From positions 127,501-191,500 of the forward strand of contig NC_033560.1 of NCBI RefSeq assembly GCF_001680005.1: 64,000 bases of DNA, given 5' to 3'. The position numbers were made by a program, and so were the translations under genes. The DNA comes from Plasmodium coatneyi. Lineage: Eukaryota; Apicomplexa; Aconoidasida; Haemosporida; Plasmodiidae. Positions 11,423 through 24,200 of the stretch are shown one piece after another. Within the stretch, counting starts at the first letter, position 1. Each line of letters opens with the position of its first letter. The notes beneath the pieces were generated by a model. That model made no database searches and was not told where the DNA came from. It saw nothing but the letters and a program-made list of their open reading frames with translations.

Positions 11423-11699
11423 CCACTAAGTGGGGCACCCTTTAACATAACACTCAGACCATACTCGTTGTAACTAAACGATAAATACGGCAGGTGTTCT
11501 ACTTGGTCCCTCACATTTCCCCAAGTAGAACTTTCTGTGTAGTACTCAAACCGTCCGTGTCTGACGCCCTGGTGTAGTGGACTCTACAAACTATAAATAG
11601 TTCATAAGCCCTATTAAAACTACCCAGGTGACCTTTGGGGTACGTCTCGCAACGTCCGGTTCTTTCCTACGCACATTCTGTGGAGTATAAATACTCCAC
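11423..11699. other. Cluster of three perfect inverted repeats
   Basis: Three stem-loops can be drawn. They are ccccact-a-agtgggg (11423-11437), gttctacttgg / ccaagtagaac with a 14-base loop (11496-11506 and 11521-11531), and gtggagtat-aa-atactccac (11680-11699). They lie in the presumed external spacer of the rRNA unit, 1.6-1.9 kb upstream of the 18S start, and could be folded parts of the pre-rRNA or of a separate RNA. Confidence 0.55.
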
Positions 11700-11918
11700 T
11701 GGGTTAGAATGACTGTGCAACATTTTAGTATGGGTGATAAGTTAAAAGGAGGCAAACATGCTTTCGTTATCATGACAATAACTACTTCTGCAAACTACCT
11801 GAGGGAGTAGCGCTCGCATACTACTATATTACTACTACTATTAGTATCAGTACCTATCAAAAGAACTACCACTAACTGGGTACCACCAGCTCCTTTTCAG
11901 CAGTTCTTCTGACAGGCC

Positions 11919-12165
11919 AAGATGCTGTTTGGATATGTCGAGCGCTTTTCTTTTTAACGACGATTAGCAGTATCCTTTAAATACTGTCGTGTTAGGAAAC
12001 GATAAATCCATTTAAGGTATCAATGGTCACCTATGAAATGAAAAGTCCATATAGGGATGAAATATGTCATCTATAGGATGAAAGTCCCCCTACAGGGATA
12101 AAAAATTTTGATCCGGATTCAATGCATATACAGCATCTGCAAATGAATCTTCGGTTTGTGCATAG
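11919..12165. repeat. Diverged duplicated spacer element, copy A
   Basis: The copy starts ccaagatgctgtttggatat and continues with gattagcagtatcctttaaatactgt. About 180 bp on it has gatccggattcaatgcat. The same blocks, in the same order and orientation, recur at 12559-12730. Copy A has an extra roughly 100 bp between the two blocks, made of repeats of the type ggatgaaatatgtcatctat. Confidence 0.75.
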
Positions 12166-12558
12166 ACTACCTTTCCAGGATAAATTAGACCCAAGTAATA
12201 ACCAACCTTCTACCACAAATTTAAATATAGAACATTGAGTATTAATCGAGGGGAACCGGACGCTACAAAATTTAACCTGTACTCGTATAGTCCATACGAA
12301 AAACTAGACTTACTTGTTCATCTATGCATTCCTATATTCAATAGATTCGAACGGCTAGTTTTGTTAAAACGCTACCTGTAACGGGTCCGCATCCATTAAA
12401 TAGGCATACTTATACCTTCATAACACTATTTGGTTTATGCACTATTATAATAAATGCGTTACAGGGTGGCATACTACACGAAGTAGCTGTCATTCAATTT
12501 ATTAACATATATGATCCGATTTCACGGTAGACTTACATGTTAAAAATTATGATGACTG

Positions 12559-12730
12559 TCCAAGATGTTGTTTGGATACGCCGGGGGTATCTAACTTCGA
12601 TTATCAGCATTCTTGTAATACTGTCTAAGTCAGAAATGGTCTACATTTAAAGGGGGTAATAAGAATTGATCCGGATTCAGTTGGCCTTAACAGTATTTCA
12701 CCAAAGAATCTTTCGGAGTATGTATAAAAT
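12559..12730. repeat. Diverged duplicated spacer element, copy B
   Basis: The copy has ccaagatgttgtttggatac, gattatcagcattcttgtaa and tactgtc, then ttgatccggattcagttgg and aagaatctttcgg. It aligns with 11919-12165 apart from the shorter middle. The two copies are about 640 bp apart, which suggests an old tandem duplication of rRNA spacer. Confidence 0.75.
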
Positions 12731-13100
12731 ATTTTCTGAGTATAGTGACCCGCTAATATGGTCAACGTGCTAACACATAATATAGAGGCTGAACTATTTT
12801 GTGCGGGCTGCTCTTTTAAAGCTCACTAACCGTACTAATAGTCTATACATACTATTCACGTCGATTTGGCTTTATGCATTTTTATATGCAATAAAACCAG
12901 ATGACCATCGAAACGTTTTCCTTACTTGGTGCTTCAAGTAGATAATTCTATTTCTATCCTTATAATAGACGTTAAAACTACCTATCGCGGTCCGCTTTTC
13001 GTAAAACACTTTTATCGTACTTGTTTCGACTGGGGTACAGCTATTGTAATTACGGACGGACATACATTCTAAATTTTACAACCCTTATATAGTACACATA

Positions 13101-16100
13101 TGATTTAATAAAAACATACAACAGATTTAATTAATTTTTTTCCAAAACATTTTTGTTAATTTACAAGTTATAAGTAAACAATACCACTCAAATAGTCGAA
13201 ACGGTGACAAAAAAAGGGATGGGATGACGATTTTTTTTTTTTGCTTGACATGGCTACCATTTGAGCAGCATTATCTACATACAACTTGTTAATTCCTTCC
13301 AATGTTTACGGATATTGTATTAATTAAAAATAGATATATGAATTTATTACACCAAAATGCAAACTATATTAAAACTGAAAACTGCGAAAAATATTATTAA
13401 TAATTACAATAAACTGCGTGTATAAAAATAATTTTATTTATATACACCATTTGAGACTAATAAGAATTGAACTTTAACATCAAATTTAAGCAAATAAATT
13501 TTAAACTCTGTGGAAACATCAAAGTCCAACCTTAAAAGTCCAAATGAGGAAAGGGAATGTAGTATAGAACATAATTTAAATTATGACAACCAATATGGTC
13601 AGCGTCTTATTTTTTCGTATGTCCGCAACCTGATAAATATTATAAACCATAGGAGTACAACAAAAACCAGATTTTTCCTGTAAAATTACAAAAGTAAAGT
13701 TGTTGTAAATCATTCGTATATATAGTATATGTTTATAATGAACTCTAAAAAAAGAACACACCACAAACAAAACACTATCCAAAAACCTATTTGGCACAAA
13801 ATTGTATACATCACAGTTAAAAAAAACTGAAATATTTACAAAACGAATATCAGAACAAAAACTACTTTTGTAATTTACATAATAAACTTCACAGAAATAT
13901 TATATTCATTCTATTTTTTTAAGACTTTCCATTTTTGTTTTTAAGAAAAATTGGAATGACCATGAAAATTGATAAATAATTTTAAATTTTACCTTAAAAC
14001 CTAACACATTCAATTTTTCACTACATATATTTAAAATTTTAATCAATTTATTTGATTTTCTGTACATACTTCCCTTTCCTGAGCGAATGCCATGGTCCCA
14101 ACATTGGTTATTTATTTCGGATTACCATCAGACTTGCTTTGGGAAGTCCCTATTGGCATGATTTGTGGTACTATTAAAATGGGTCTTATGCTTATATAAT
14201 AATAATCTACATTCATTTTGTTACCAACAAACGCCCCTCTTCCTGTTCACGTTTCCCCAATGACCTTATGCCGGAGGAAGAAAAAAATGCCATGTGTCCT
14301 GCTTGTAGGCCATATAGTTCTTGCAGCCATATGGAAAATAGCCGTCGCCCCCGGGAAAAAAAAAAATTATACAAGTGGAAAGTAACTATATGCAGTATGC
14401 ACAAAAAAAAAATGCCCCTTTATGTGCACTCCTGTAGGGTCGGTGCATTCGCAACTCTTTCCGCAACGGAAGCGAAACGTGCAACATGTATATATATATA
14501 TGCACATGTATATGTATATGTAAATAGGCACGCGAAGCAGGGGCTTACCCATATAAATAACATATAGGCACCCGCGTCAAGCACAGTTGTGCCCATAAAA
14601 TATGTAACACTCTTGTAGTGTGAACTGGTGCAGTCAGGGTTTAACGTTTATAAGGAGAACAAGTAAACCTATCCGTTCACGTGTTGCATATTACATGTAA
14701 AAATTAAGTATTACACGTATGGGAGAAATACAGAACAAAAGAAACAACCGAGTACTTGACAAAAAAAAAAAAAAAAAAAAAAAATGCTCCAAAAGTCAAA
14801 CACAGATAAAAAAATAAATTGCACAACTCCTTTTATTTAACAATAAAAAATTAGCAAAGAATAAAAAAGCAACAGAACGAAATGGCGTAAATTTTTCGAA
14901 AAGGGGAAGTGTAAAAAACACGCGGAGCGTGATCAAGGCCGCGTAATTCTGCTCACGCGTTATGCCATGTACTTACGCTCGCACAGTCATTAACAAAGTT
15001 AACGCATGTAAATGCGCTCTCATTTATAGCACATCCCAGCGCGAATCCGTAACATAGCTACGAAAATGGGGGACAATCTACAATTATACAATGCGCGCAT
15101 TTCATCATATATTTTTTATTCTACACCTTTTGTTGCGCGTCGACAGATCGAACGGATGTTTTTTCAGCCGTCTCGCGGATCTCATCATTCGCCCGTTATG
15201 TATTCCCTCGTTATTTTTATTTTTGAGCTTATGGAATACACACGGCAGTTCTTTTTCGTTCTACTGAGATTATACCATTCGGCATAAATAAATTACATTT
15301 TCAAACTTTACAAACTTTACATGATGTAATATATTGCGAGAAGCATTTTACCACCTTTGATGTGTTCATAAGTGCACGTATAACATTTTTTATGAAGAAA
15401 TTATGATTGTTCTTGATAAGCCATGCTCATCATGGTCATATCGTTACATATGTGGTTCATTACACCTTTTAGAAAACTCGCAACGTTCCTTTTTCGCTAA
15501 ACAGAAAAAAAATAAAGGCCAAAATGTACGCCCAATTTTTTTTACGCACATTATTTACCAACTCGCGTATACCTTACCACGTAGAACTGCCAAATGGCAT
15601 TCCTACACTTGCTCATTTGATCCAGTAATTTGCACAGGAGACATCACTTTCATGTGAGTTGTACCTATATAACAGCACCCTCGGGGAGGAGTCACATCCT
15701 AAGCACACGATACACTGAAAATGAACGCGTGTTTGCTCTTCTGAGATACCTTTTACATTCATTTTTTATTACATGAGAAAGAAGGGAATACATAATTGCA
15801 GGTGTGCGATATGAAGTTTTCCCCATCAACTGAACAGTACATCAGTATGCGCACCCTTGGTCGAACTATTTGTGCATTTAAACCATGAAAAGGAATCGTT
15901 TCGGCATTGTGCCATTCCCTTTGTAAAAAAAAGGAAATTCCCATGTTTGTTGTGAAAATACGTTTTAAATGGGTGGTCTCCGTGTTAATACTTTAAGGAG
16001 TACACTTCCCTCTACACATCACAACTGGTTACTCAAAATGAGACAATCATTTACCATCTCGCCAAACAAAGGATAGCCACATTAGTGCAAATTTCTCACC

Positions 16101-17165
16101 CTATGAAAACGTTATTGTTCTGCCCAGTGGGAAGACTCCCATAGAACAAACACCTCCACACACAAGTAACAATGCGTCCAAACCAAACAAAGAAAAGAAA
16201 AGAAACAAAAACACCCATAGTTAATACTTTTCCCAGGAACACATTATTATTCCTTCATGTACGCGTTAACGTATCATTTGCGGGAAAAATATTACAACGG
16301 CGAAACCTCCAACAATTTGGAGCTCTATAACACGTGGCACATTTCGCTTATTTCCCCATCCAGTGCGCACAAAAAAAAAAATGGGGAAACTGTTCCCCCT
16401 CCAAAGGTAGTAGCACCGCTTGTGCGAGAACGCCCTCCTAAATGCTCAAAAACACCTCTGTCATTTTTTTTTTTTCCTGCTCACATTATTATTTGCATTT
16501 CTGGATTTACTACAAAACATTTTATGCTAAATTTTCGGTTTCCAAATGTTTCCAATAAATTGTAGAAGGAACATTGGGGTCATCGGAAACGGAAAGTTCC
16601 TCGAAAATTTGTTCGAACTTGCGTGATGGGTGCTTTTTTATAAACATGTATCCATGCTGCACGCATAGAAGTTTACTTCCTTTTTTTTTTTTTTTTTTTT
16701 CGCCTCATCTACGCTTTCCCTTTGACATAAAGTAATGCAATCATTTGGAATGTGTTAAATTATTTCCTATCTCTTCACACGGTTTGTTAAGTTACGTGCT
16801 GTGTACGTACATGATGAATACGGGATAACGGACGGCACTCGAATCCGTGCATGTAACATTCTTTGCGGAAAATGGAGGGGAAACTTAAAAAAAAAAAATT
16901 AAAACTGGGTTAAAAAATACTCTCTCGGCGCCCAGTTTTCGAGTTCAAAGTGAAAAAAGGGAAATAGACACATATACACTCATGTGACACTTAGCAAAAC
17001 GTACAATAAGTAAAATTAAAGAGGTAAGGACAAAATGTGGTAAAAAAGTTGCAGCCTTAGACTCCGTTCAACTTTATGCAGCAATGCAGTGGTGCATCGC
17101 CGTGGCATCCTTTTGTTTTCCTCGTTACAGTGAAGTACAACACGATGGTCCCACGTGGATCTTCC
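13101..17165. other. Gene-free stretch between rRNA spacer and ETRAMP
   Basis: I see no supportable gene here. Open frames up to 102 codons exist (for example at 14268-14567 and 16257-16565) but are low-complexity, run through homopolymers and resemble no family I recognise. Long poly(dA:dT) runs occur near 14760 and 16680. Base composition becomes less AT-rich from about 14 kb, which marks the passage from subtelomere-like sequence to the conserved chromosome block. Confidence 0.6.
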
Positions 17166-17684
17166 TTATGTTTGACTGTCACCAGACGGATGCTTAATAT
17201 GCACGTTGATGTGCATAATCGAGTTAAGAAGTTCCTTCTTCGCAGAACTGCCCTTGTCCGAATCACTGTCCTTTATGTTTTTCTCTATATATTCTCGTAA
17301 TTCCTTCTCACTTGGAAATGTCTTAGTAATGTCTTTTCCCATGATGTACCCCTTCTGTGATTCAACAACTGCACCATCTGCGGTATCAAGTAAAAGGTTG
17401 ACAACAAATGCAACCGTTCCGGAATCTCCTAATTCGTCTTTACGCTTGGGTTTAAGCAAGTATGCACCTCCAATTAACGTCGACATGAGGGCAACTACTG
17501 TGGTTGCAGCGCCTGCCAGTACTGCGTTCTTCTTTCTTTTATCAGAGCCACTCAATTTTTCACTGACTGTGTTGAACGCATCTAGGACTCTCTTCTTTAC
17601 CACATTTTCTGAGCATATACACGGTGCCAACAAGTTAATTATGAAGAGAAAGTTTATGAGTAAAAATATGCAAGAGATTCTCAT
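17166..17684 (-). CDS. Early transcribed membrane protein (ETRAMP)
   Basis: A single-exon gene of 172 residues. ETRAMPs are small Plasmodium-specific proteins of the parasitophorous vacuole membrane, made early after host-cell entry; some members (UIS3, UIS4) are the main such proteins of liver stages. The layout fits: a signal peptide (residues 1-24, ending APCIC), a short Lys-rich luminal segment (SGSDKRKKN), one transmembrane segment (about 53-76, AVLAGAATTVVALMST core), then basic KPKRK and a charged C-terminal tail of about 95 residues. The Ala/Gly-rich membrane segment with flanking lysines is the family signature. It is divergent from the large gene to its right, sharing a 3.5 kb upstream region that carries three GCATGC sites 310-510 bp from the ATG. 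Which family member it is cannot be told; by position (from memory) it corresponds to P. falciparum ETRAMP8. Confidence 0.9.
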   Translation of the reverse strand: MRISCIFLLINFLFIINLLAPCICSENVVKKRVLDAFNTVSEKLSGSDKRKKNAVLAGAATTVVALMSTLIGGAYLLKPKRKDELGDSGTVAFVVNLLLDTADGAVVESQKGYIMGKDITKTFPSEKELREYIEKNIKDSDSDKGSSAKKELLNSIMHINVHIKHPSGDSQT

Positions 17685-20600
17685 TTTGAGCGAAAGGTAA
17701 ACCAGTGATGGGATCGTGCTAGTTGCAAAAATTTATGCTTTGCACAAAATTCGCAAAAATAGCTTATTTTGGCAAGTTGCTTTGTTTGGAAGAAGTATTC
17801 TTTTTTTACAACAAAAGAGGCGTTTTTTGCGCATTCTTTTATTATTTTTGAATATTTATGTTGCTAATTGTATTTTTGTACTTTTTTTTTTGCATTTCTG
17901 CTTACATGCTTGCACATTTACATTTCTTAACAACGGCACTTCTTTCATTTCATCTACTTATACCTCCATCGCCTTATTCTTTGTTGTGTCTTTGCATGCA
18001 CATCGGCGAACAATACAACGTAATGTGGCCCCATAATAACCGCGGTTGCATGCGCTTTGGAAAAATATGTGCAGTTTTCCTTTTTGGCCACTAAGGCGAA
18101 CACGTGGGAATGTGGGAAAAAAAAAAAGAAGGGAAGCGCCACCAAGGTGTGCCTGCATTTGCACATGTACATGCGCATGACTCTTTTGTGCATGCAATAG
18201 GGCGAACACGACGTTCACTTCCTTTCGCGGGGCGAATTTCATCCACATAAAGTGGGATTACCAAATTGAAGTAGACCTTTCATACAGAGTGGCCACTTGG
18301 TTAACACAGGTAAAAGGAACTACTGTTACATGCACTAATTTTACATACGCAAAATATGAGAATTCGCTTAAGTGGTTATTTTTTTCTTTACGTTTTGCAT
18401 CGAAATGGGATGTCTCCAATTTGAACATATGACGTCATAATGGCGAGAAGCACAAATTAAAAGACGTTTAAATCTGTTCATGCGTAGCAAATAGTTGCAT
18501 GTGTACTCCATTTTATATCTACCCCTTTTCATTACCAAACAAAGTAACATTAACAGAGGCCCATCCACATGTTTCACATTTCGTAGGGCCCCCTTTTCTC
18601 CGCAATGTGAGTGATGCAGCATATACGATATGTGAAGAAATGACTCCATGTTTATGTTCTTATGCAGGCCCAAATGGGGCTATTCGAAAATATGCCTGCA
18701 AAACGGAAGCAGCACGTCAATATTTTTTTTTAACCATATTTTCCAATCCATAACTTAGCGCCAAAAAAAATATTCAAATATACGCCAAAATGTATACCAC
18801 CTCACGCCACACGTTTCACCTTCAATTTTGCAAAAAAAAAAAAAATTGTTAAGTCAGTGCGCGTAACTGCGTATGTATGTGTGTGTGTAGGCGAAACCTC
18901 GTGGACACTCGCACAAGCCGGCCAAACCTATGTCCAATTTTCCTAAAATTAACAGCTAAGGGAAAAAAAAAAAAAAAAACATGTTCCATAACCTCCATTA
19001 ACGATTATTTTCTAGCAAAATTTTGCTTCAGGTGGGTCACTATATATAACGATCAAATGTTGTCACGCACAATGCATTCTCAATTTTTAGGACTTCCTTT
19101 CTCTTTAAAATATAGCAGCTAAAATGTATAACACTGCCTTCCGCTGCTCAAGCAAATCTGATTAAAATTGCCCCCAAAGCAGCTCTTTTTTATGCTCCTC
19201 CCAAGCACATTCAATAACAAATGCAGTCCTGAAGGAAAAAAAAAAAAAAAACTCCAAACGGTTAACCGGTCTTACGCAAATACACACAATGGGACATGCA
19301 TATGAGGTTATTAACAAAGAGGTGCACCCTAATTTGTACCATACCCTACAAAAGTAGCACACACACGGAAATCAAAATTGCAAAATAAGTGGCATGATTG
19401 GAACTGCAAATAATAGCCGTCCCCATTAAATTTTAAAAAATATATACAAAGTGGGGGGGGGAAAAAAAAAAAAAACATCCACATTTATTCATCCATTCTA
19501 TGCGATAAGAAAGAAAGAAATTTCCATAATTTTCTCACTAATTGTATCCCTATTTTTTCTAGTGCAATTTTTCAATAAATGACATTTTAATTTTTGTCCA
19601 TTTAATACACTTTTACACACCATACAATTTCCACAAGTCGGTCGCATGCCCAGTAAAGAGGCCCTCTCTTGTGTGTATAATAACCTAGACCGTCACATAT
19701 AAGCCTTAAAAAAAAATGAATAGCGAAAATTCTTAAAAAAAAAATTGTCCAAAATGCCATATGAGGAAGCACTCTTGTTGCACATGTTATTAAATTTCGT
19801 TTTTTCCTTTTAAATTAAATATAAAAGTTCTAATTCATGGAGTTTTTCCAACTGTAGTAAATGCAATTGGGCTTATCAAAGCTTAAACAATTTCTCGCAG
19901 GTATTACTCTGCAAATTAACCTGTCTTTTCCTTAATACAAGACAAGCGCACAACCTTTTTAATTTCTTTTATTCCTTCCTTGGATGTATACCTCTTAATT
20001 CACGCAAACGATTTTTCCTTTTTTTAAAAAGAAAGAAAAAAAAGGATATGTTTACACTGGTGTAAACATGCATGTGTAAATAGTTGCGCGTCTTTTGCGT
20101 TCGTAATTGTCCTAAGATCTTAAGATACTCTTAAAATTAGCATGCCATAAAATGCAATTTTTTTTTTTTTTCCTTTTTCCTTGTTCAGTTGTACAATAAT
20201 TACTGTTTTTCAAATCATTTTTTTCAATTTTTTTTTTTTTGTTACGCCATATCAAATTTTTTAATCATACAAATTGGATAAGTGAAAGCCAAAGGGTTTT
20301 CCTGTTAAGTGTATGTCCACAACAATTTAGGCTAAATCTTTGCAACAAGTTAACCATGCCCTTTTTGTTTTATTATTCCGGTGTATTGATACACATGTTG
20401 GGGCATTTCAATTAAAACATATTTGCATTTATGCGTTTACCAAGCGTGTGTGTTTTTTCCCCTTCGGTAACCTTACGCCGAGTGAGCCCCCACCCATGCG
20501 CGACTATGCACACCTTCTCTTTTCGTAATAGGACATATTTCACGACTTCATGCATCCTCCAGTGGGGAACTATCTTCCTTCTCATCATTTTTTATCTGTC

Positions 20601-21200
20601 CTTAAAAAAATTAAAATAAATCGCGTTGAAATGGAAAGGCCTTATTTTTACAGCGCTTTTGTCTTGTGATTATTTTTTTTTTTTTTTATTCATGCATTCT
20701 CATTTTTCTATTTCTTGTCCTTCCGATGGGTAGCACTTCTACCCCCCACTTATTATGTGAGTAAATAAATGATGAGTGCTATAGTACAGTTACCCCTTAC
20801 ATTACTCATGCGTTACTTTTAGTGTACTCTTCTGGAGAAATGTGTTACTCGATAAGCTTGTTTGAATGTGTATAAGCATAGTAGACATTCATTTTGACCC
20901 CTCTCTCATATGTTTATTTTATTTCTATTTTGTATTTATTATCAGTTTGTTCTGCTCACTGGGTGTGCAACTTGATGGTTCGCTGACTACCCTCTTACCC
21001 CCTATGGGCTTTAACGTCTAGCATAGCTGAATGAAAACGTTGACATCGCACTATGCCTACGTACCATTTTAGTTTTCCACCCCAAACATTTTAAGCAAAT
21101 ATTTTTTCTTTCATGTTGACTAGAAGTACCATATAAAAATTAACAAATAACAACAAAAAAAAAAAAAAAAAAAAAAATTTCCATCTTCGACAATTTGCAA
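17685..21200. other. Divergent 3.5-kb intergenic region (ETRAMP and large gene)
   Basis: This is the shared 5' region of two divergently transcribed genes. No reading frame here looks real; the open frames at 17716-18248 and 18499-18753 are low complexity. It has many A/T runs, such as 19232-19250, 20158-20172, 20666-20687 and a 24-base A-run ending about 25 bases before the large gene's start. GCATGC palindromes lie at 17994, 18049, 18190, 19644 and 20140. Confidence 0.7.
17993..18196. promoter_or_regulatory. Cluster of three GCATGC sites upstream of ETRAMP
   Basis: TGCATGCA occurs at 17993-18000 and at 18189-18196, and TGCATGC at 18048-18054. These are 310-510 bp upstream of the ETRAMP start codon. 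TGCATGCA is the published binding motif of the ApiAP2 factor AP2-Sp, which drives sporozoite genes including the ETRAMP-family gene UIS4. The sites are seen directly; their use is inference. Confidence 0.45.
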
Positions 21201-24200
21201 ATGGGGAAAGAACCACCCCACAGTGAAGGGATGCACCTCCCAGTTGCTACACATAAACGTGTTAAGAAACGACAAAGCATACAAAAAGGAAAACAGGGAA
21301 GACACTCCAAATGGGTAATCATTAAAAACAACTTCGGATTGCTATCCAGGTGGAACTCCCCTACACAAAGCACAAATGCAAATATGAAGACAAGTCAAGT
21401 AGACAAATATTTCTTTATTAAACCTAGGACATATTTCTGCGATATGCATGGACAAAAGTGTGCATGTTTGGACAAATGGAATGGAAATTTAGTTCAATTC
21501 GAACTTTCAACAAAGAGCGGCTCCAGAGAAACCGAAGAAAATCAAAGCGACGTCACCACTGGTGACGAAACGTATAGGGGTGCCACTAACAACTTCGCTC
21601 CCAATGGCGGCAAATTTGAAAGCCCTCTTTGTGACAAATCAAAGAAGGTGGGGAAAAATCCGGTGAAAAGAAGCTCTTCCAAAGTGAATGGATTCACAAA
21701 AAGGTACCTCCCTACCGAGGGAACCGCTGCATATAACACCGTCACAAACGCGGAAAATACAGGAAATGACCCCTTGTCCATTTTTAAAACAGAATCGGAT
21801 AAAATTTTAGAACATATTAAAAAATGGAAAATGAAGAGATCCACTCTTTCCAAAAGGGGTCAGGTACCTGACTATGTGGTCGGTAGGGACATCCCTTCTC
21901 CAAGCGCGAAGGAAGTCGCCCCAAATTATGGGAACATCCTTAGGGACAAAAAAAGAAAGAAAAAAAAAACAGATACGTGTGCAACTTTGCCCAAAAAATT
22001 GGAAAACTTCCGCACTGGTGAACAGGCCCATTGCAACTATGCAAATGGTGAAAAAAAGGACTCTCCAAAAAATGAGGCACACATAGAAGGCAAGACAACG
22101 CAAGGGGGGATATCACATACAATGGCAACCCCCTATAATAATAACAAGGTAAAAAGATGTTATTTAAAAAAGGAAGAAATTTCTTTCAGTCAAAAGGGAT
22201 CTTGTAATTTCAATCAGCTGGATGACTTCCACATTGTAAGTGGACTTACCATGGAGCGAAAACTGAATCTGCCCGGAGGTAACTGCCCCAGGCATAAAAC
22301 TCCTTCTGATCTCAGCAGTTGCAGCGCTGGTGACAGGACCAACCCTGCAAACATACCTAGAACAGAAGGGTTGTACCAGAACGAGCAAATTAACCAACGA
22401 AAAAAAAGAAAAATTGACACCCAAAGTAACAGAAATGCATTAATTAACAAAACGAACAACTGCAAAGAATTGTTGAGTGGTTTTCCCGCTATACGTCTAA
22501 AGGGCGGCTCGGAAAATGACGCCCCTCATTCGAGCCAAATCTTTAGCAAACAAGTGAAATGTGTTTACCTACCCAAAGGGAACAACCAAGACATAGCTTT
22601 TGAAGGCGATCTGAAATGGAAAAATTATATTCTAACTAACAAAAGTGCAGACGCAAAAGGCTCCACTCAGTCAGAAAAACATAGCTATGACATTTATAAA
22701 GCGAAGGGGCGAAAATCAGACATCAAAGGATTTGGCACTCCATCTAACAACCTAAACTATGCGAAAAAGGTGATCAAAATAGGCACTTCACAAAATATTC
22801 AGCATAGCGCTACCAAAAAGTTAAACTCCGAAGAACTCACCATTGGAATGAAGAACATACAAAATGAACGTAGAGAATCCCAAAATAGAGAAAATGGAAA
22901 TAAAAAAACTCTAACCGATGGGAAGGTGAAATTCGAACTGGGAAAAAGGAACACTCACTCACTGGATGAAGCTGCTAAGGCGACTCGAAGAAGCAAACAA
23001 AAAAAATATAATGACAACTCTGCTATTACTACAGAAGAAGAGAGGGGGAAAAAAACATCCAGAAAAGTCACAAGTCATATGACCCGCTTAGGGAAGACAC
23101 CTGAATCCAATTTAGGAAAAAGATCCAATCATAATATTACTCTAAGACAAGAGAAAGGCACCTTCGGTGATGCCAACCCAACAAAAAGGGGAACTCCTGA
23201 CGGGTCAAACAATTTACCTAAAAGGAACATGCTAACACACTCCAATGGGACAAAGGAATCAAAACAACTGAGACGAATTAAACAAATGGCTAGCACATGC
23301 AAAACGGCAGGTTTTACCAATAAAAATGTCCAAGCAAAAATAAGGGGAAAAAATAACCAAAGTGAGGTGAACAAAGTAAAGCCTACAATAAATGACACAG
23401 CCTTCCAACCATCCTGGGATGGGAAGCAAAAATTAGAGGAAAGGAAAGACGCGCGCCAGCCACCAAGCAAGGCAATCCACATAGACGCCAATAAAAACAC
23501 AAAAGGAATTTTTAATTCCAACTTTACAGCAGCACCAATTTATAACATACTTTGCACAAATTTGAAAGTTCACGAAGGAATGACCGATTTTAACAGCCAT
23601 ACCAGTGGACAGTCAGAAAATTTTTCGCATGAGAAAACTTCACCATGCAGCAGCGGAAAGACAGAATATGCAAGCTCCGTGTCATCACCCGGTCACAAAT
23701 CTAGTGAGTTTAGCATCGTGGAAGAAGGAAAAAAGGAGACACGCTCGCCGAAACGTCCAAATTATAAAAGCCATGAAACATTGCTATACGAACTGATACA
23801 CACAAATGACAATAAAAGTAGAATCAAACAATTTATTGAGCAATCTGAGGGGCGTCAAAATGAATGCACAAATTTGTGCAGCCAAAATGCCACTCATAGA
23901 AGTGGAACAACTGAAGTAAACACTAACGATGTCAATGTGAAGACAAATCGAATGAATTCCCCTCCGGGGAAGTGTCACAACGAAGGCGCACCAAATGACC
24001 ATCAAGACAAATCTCAAAAAAGCACTTCAAATGGTCAAAAAGAAGACCTAAGAAAAAGCCACGAAACTTTGCTATATGAATTAATCAACGAGAATGATAA
24101 CAGAGTGAAAATTTTAAATTTCCTGAAACGGTCTAACGGACGAGAAATCAGTCCCAGCCAAGGATGCGATACGGAAGGGAATTACCCCAAACACAATGGG

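Larger units (their letters stand above)
9835..13100 (-). other. Upstream rRNA spacer (5' ETS / IGS), no gene seen
   Basis: This 3.3 kb lies directly upstream of the 18S gene and should contain its external transcribed spacer and promoter. No convincing reading frame or tRNA was found. The first 1.5 kb is very AT-rich. The part from about 11.4 to 12.8 kb is less AT-rich and has hairpins and a duplicated element, listed separately. The transcription start cannot be placed from sequence alone. Confidence 0.6.

Noticed and set aside
17206..17700. 164-codon plus-strand frame opposite the ETRAMP gene
   Set aside because: It is the antisense shadow of a well-supported ETRAMP gene with signal peptide and membrane segment.
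21195..21200. Start of the large gene at 21195
   Set aside because: That codon is TTG. The first in-frame ATG is at 21201, and nuclear Plasmodium genes start with ATG.
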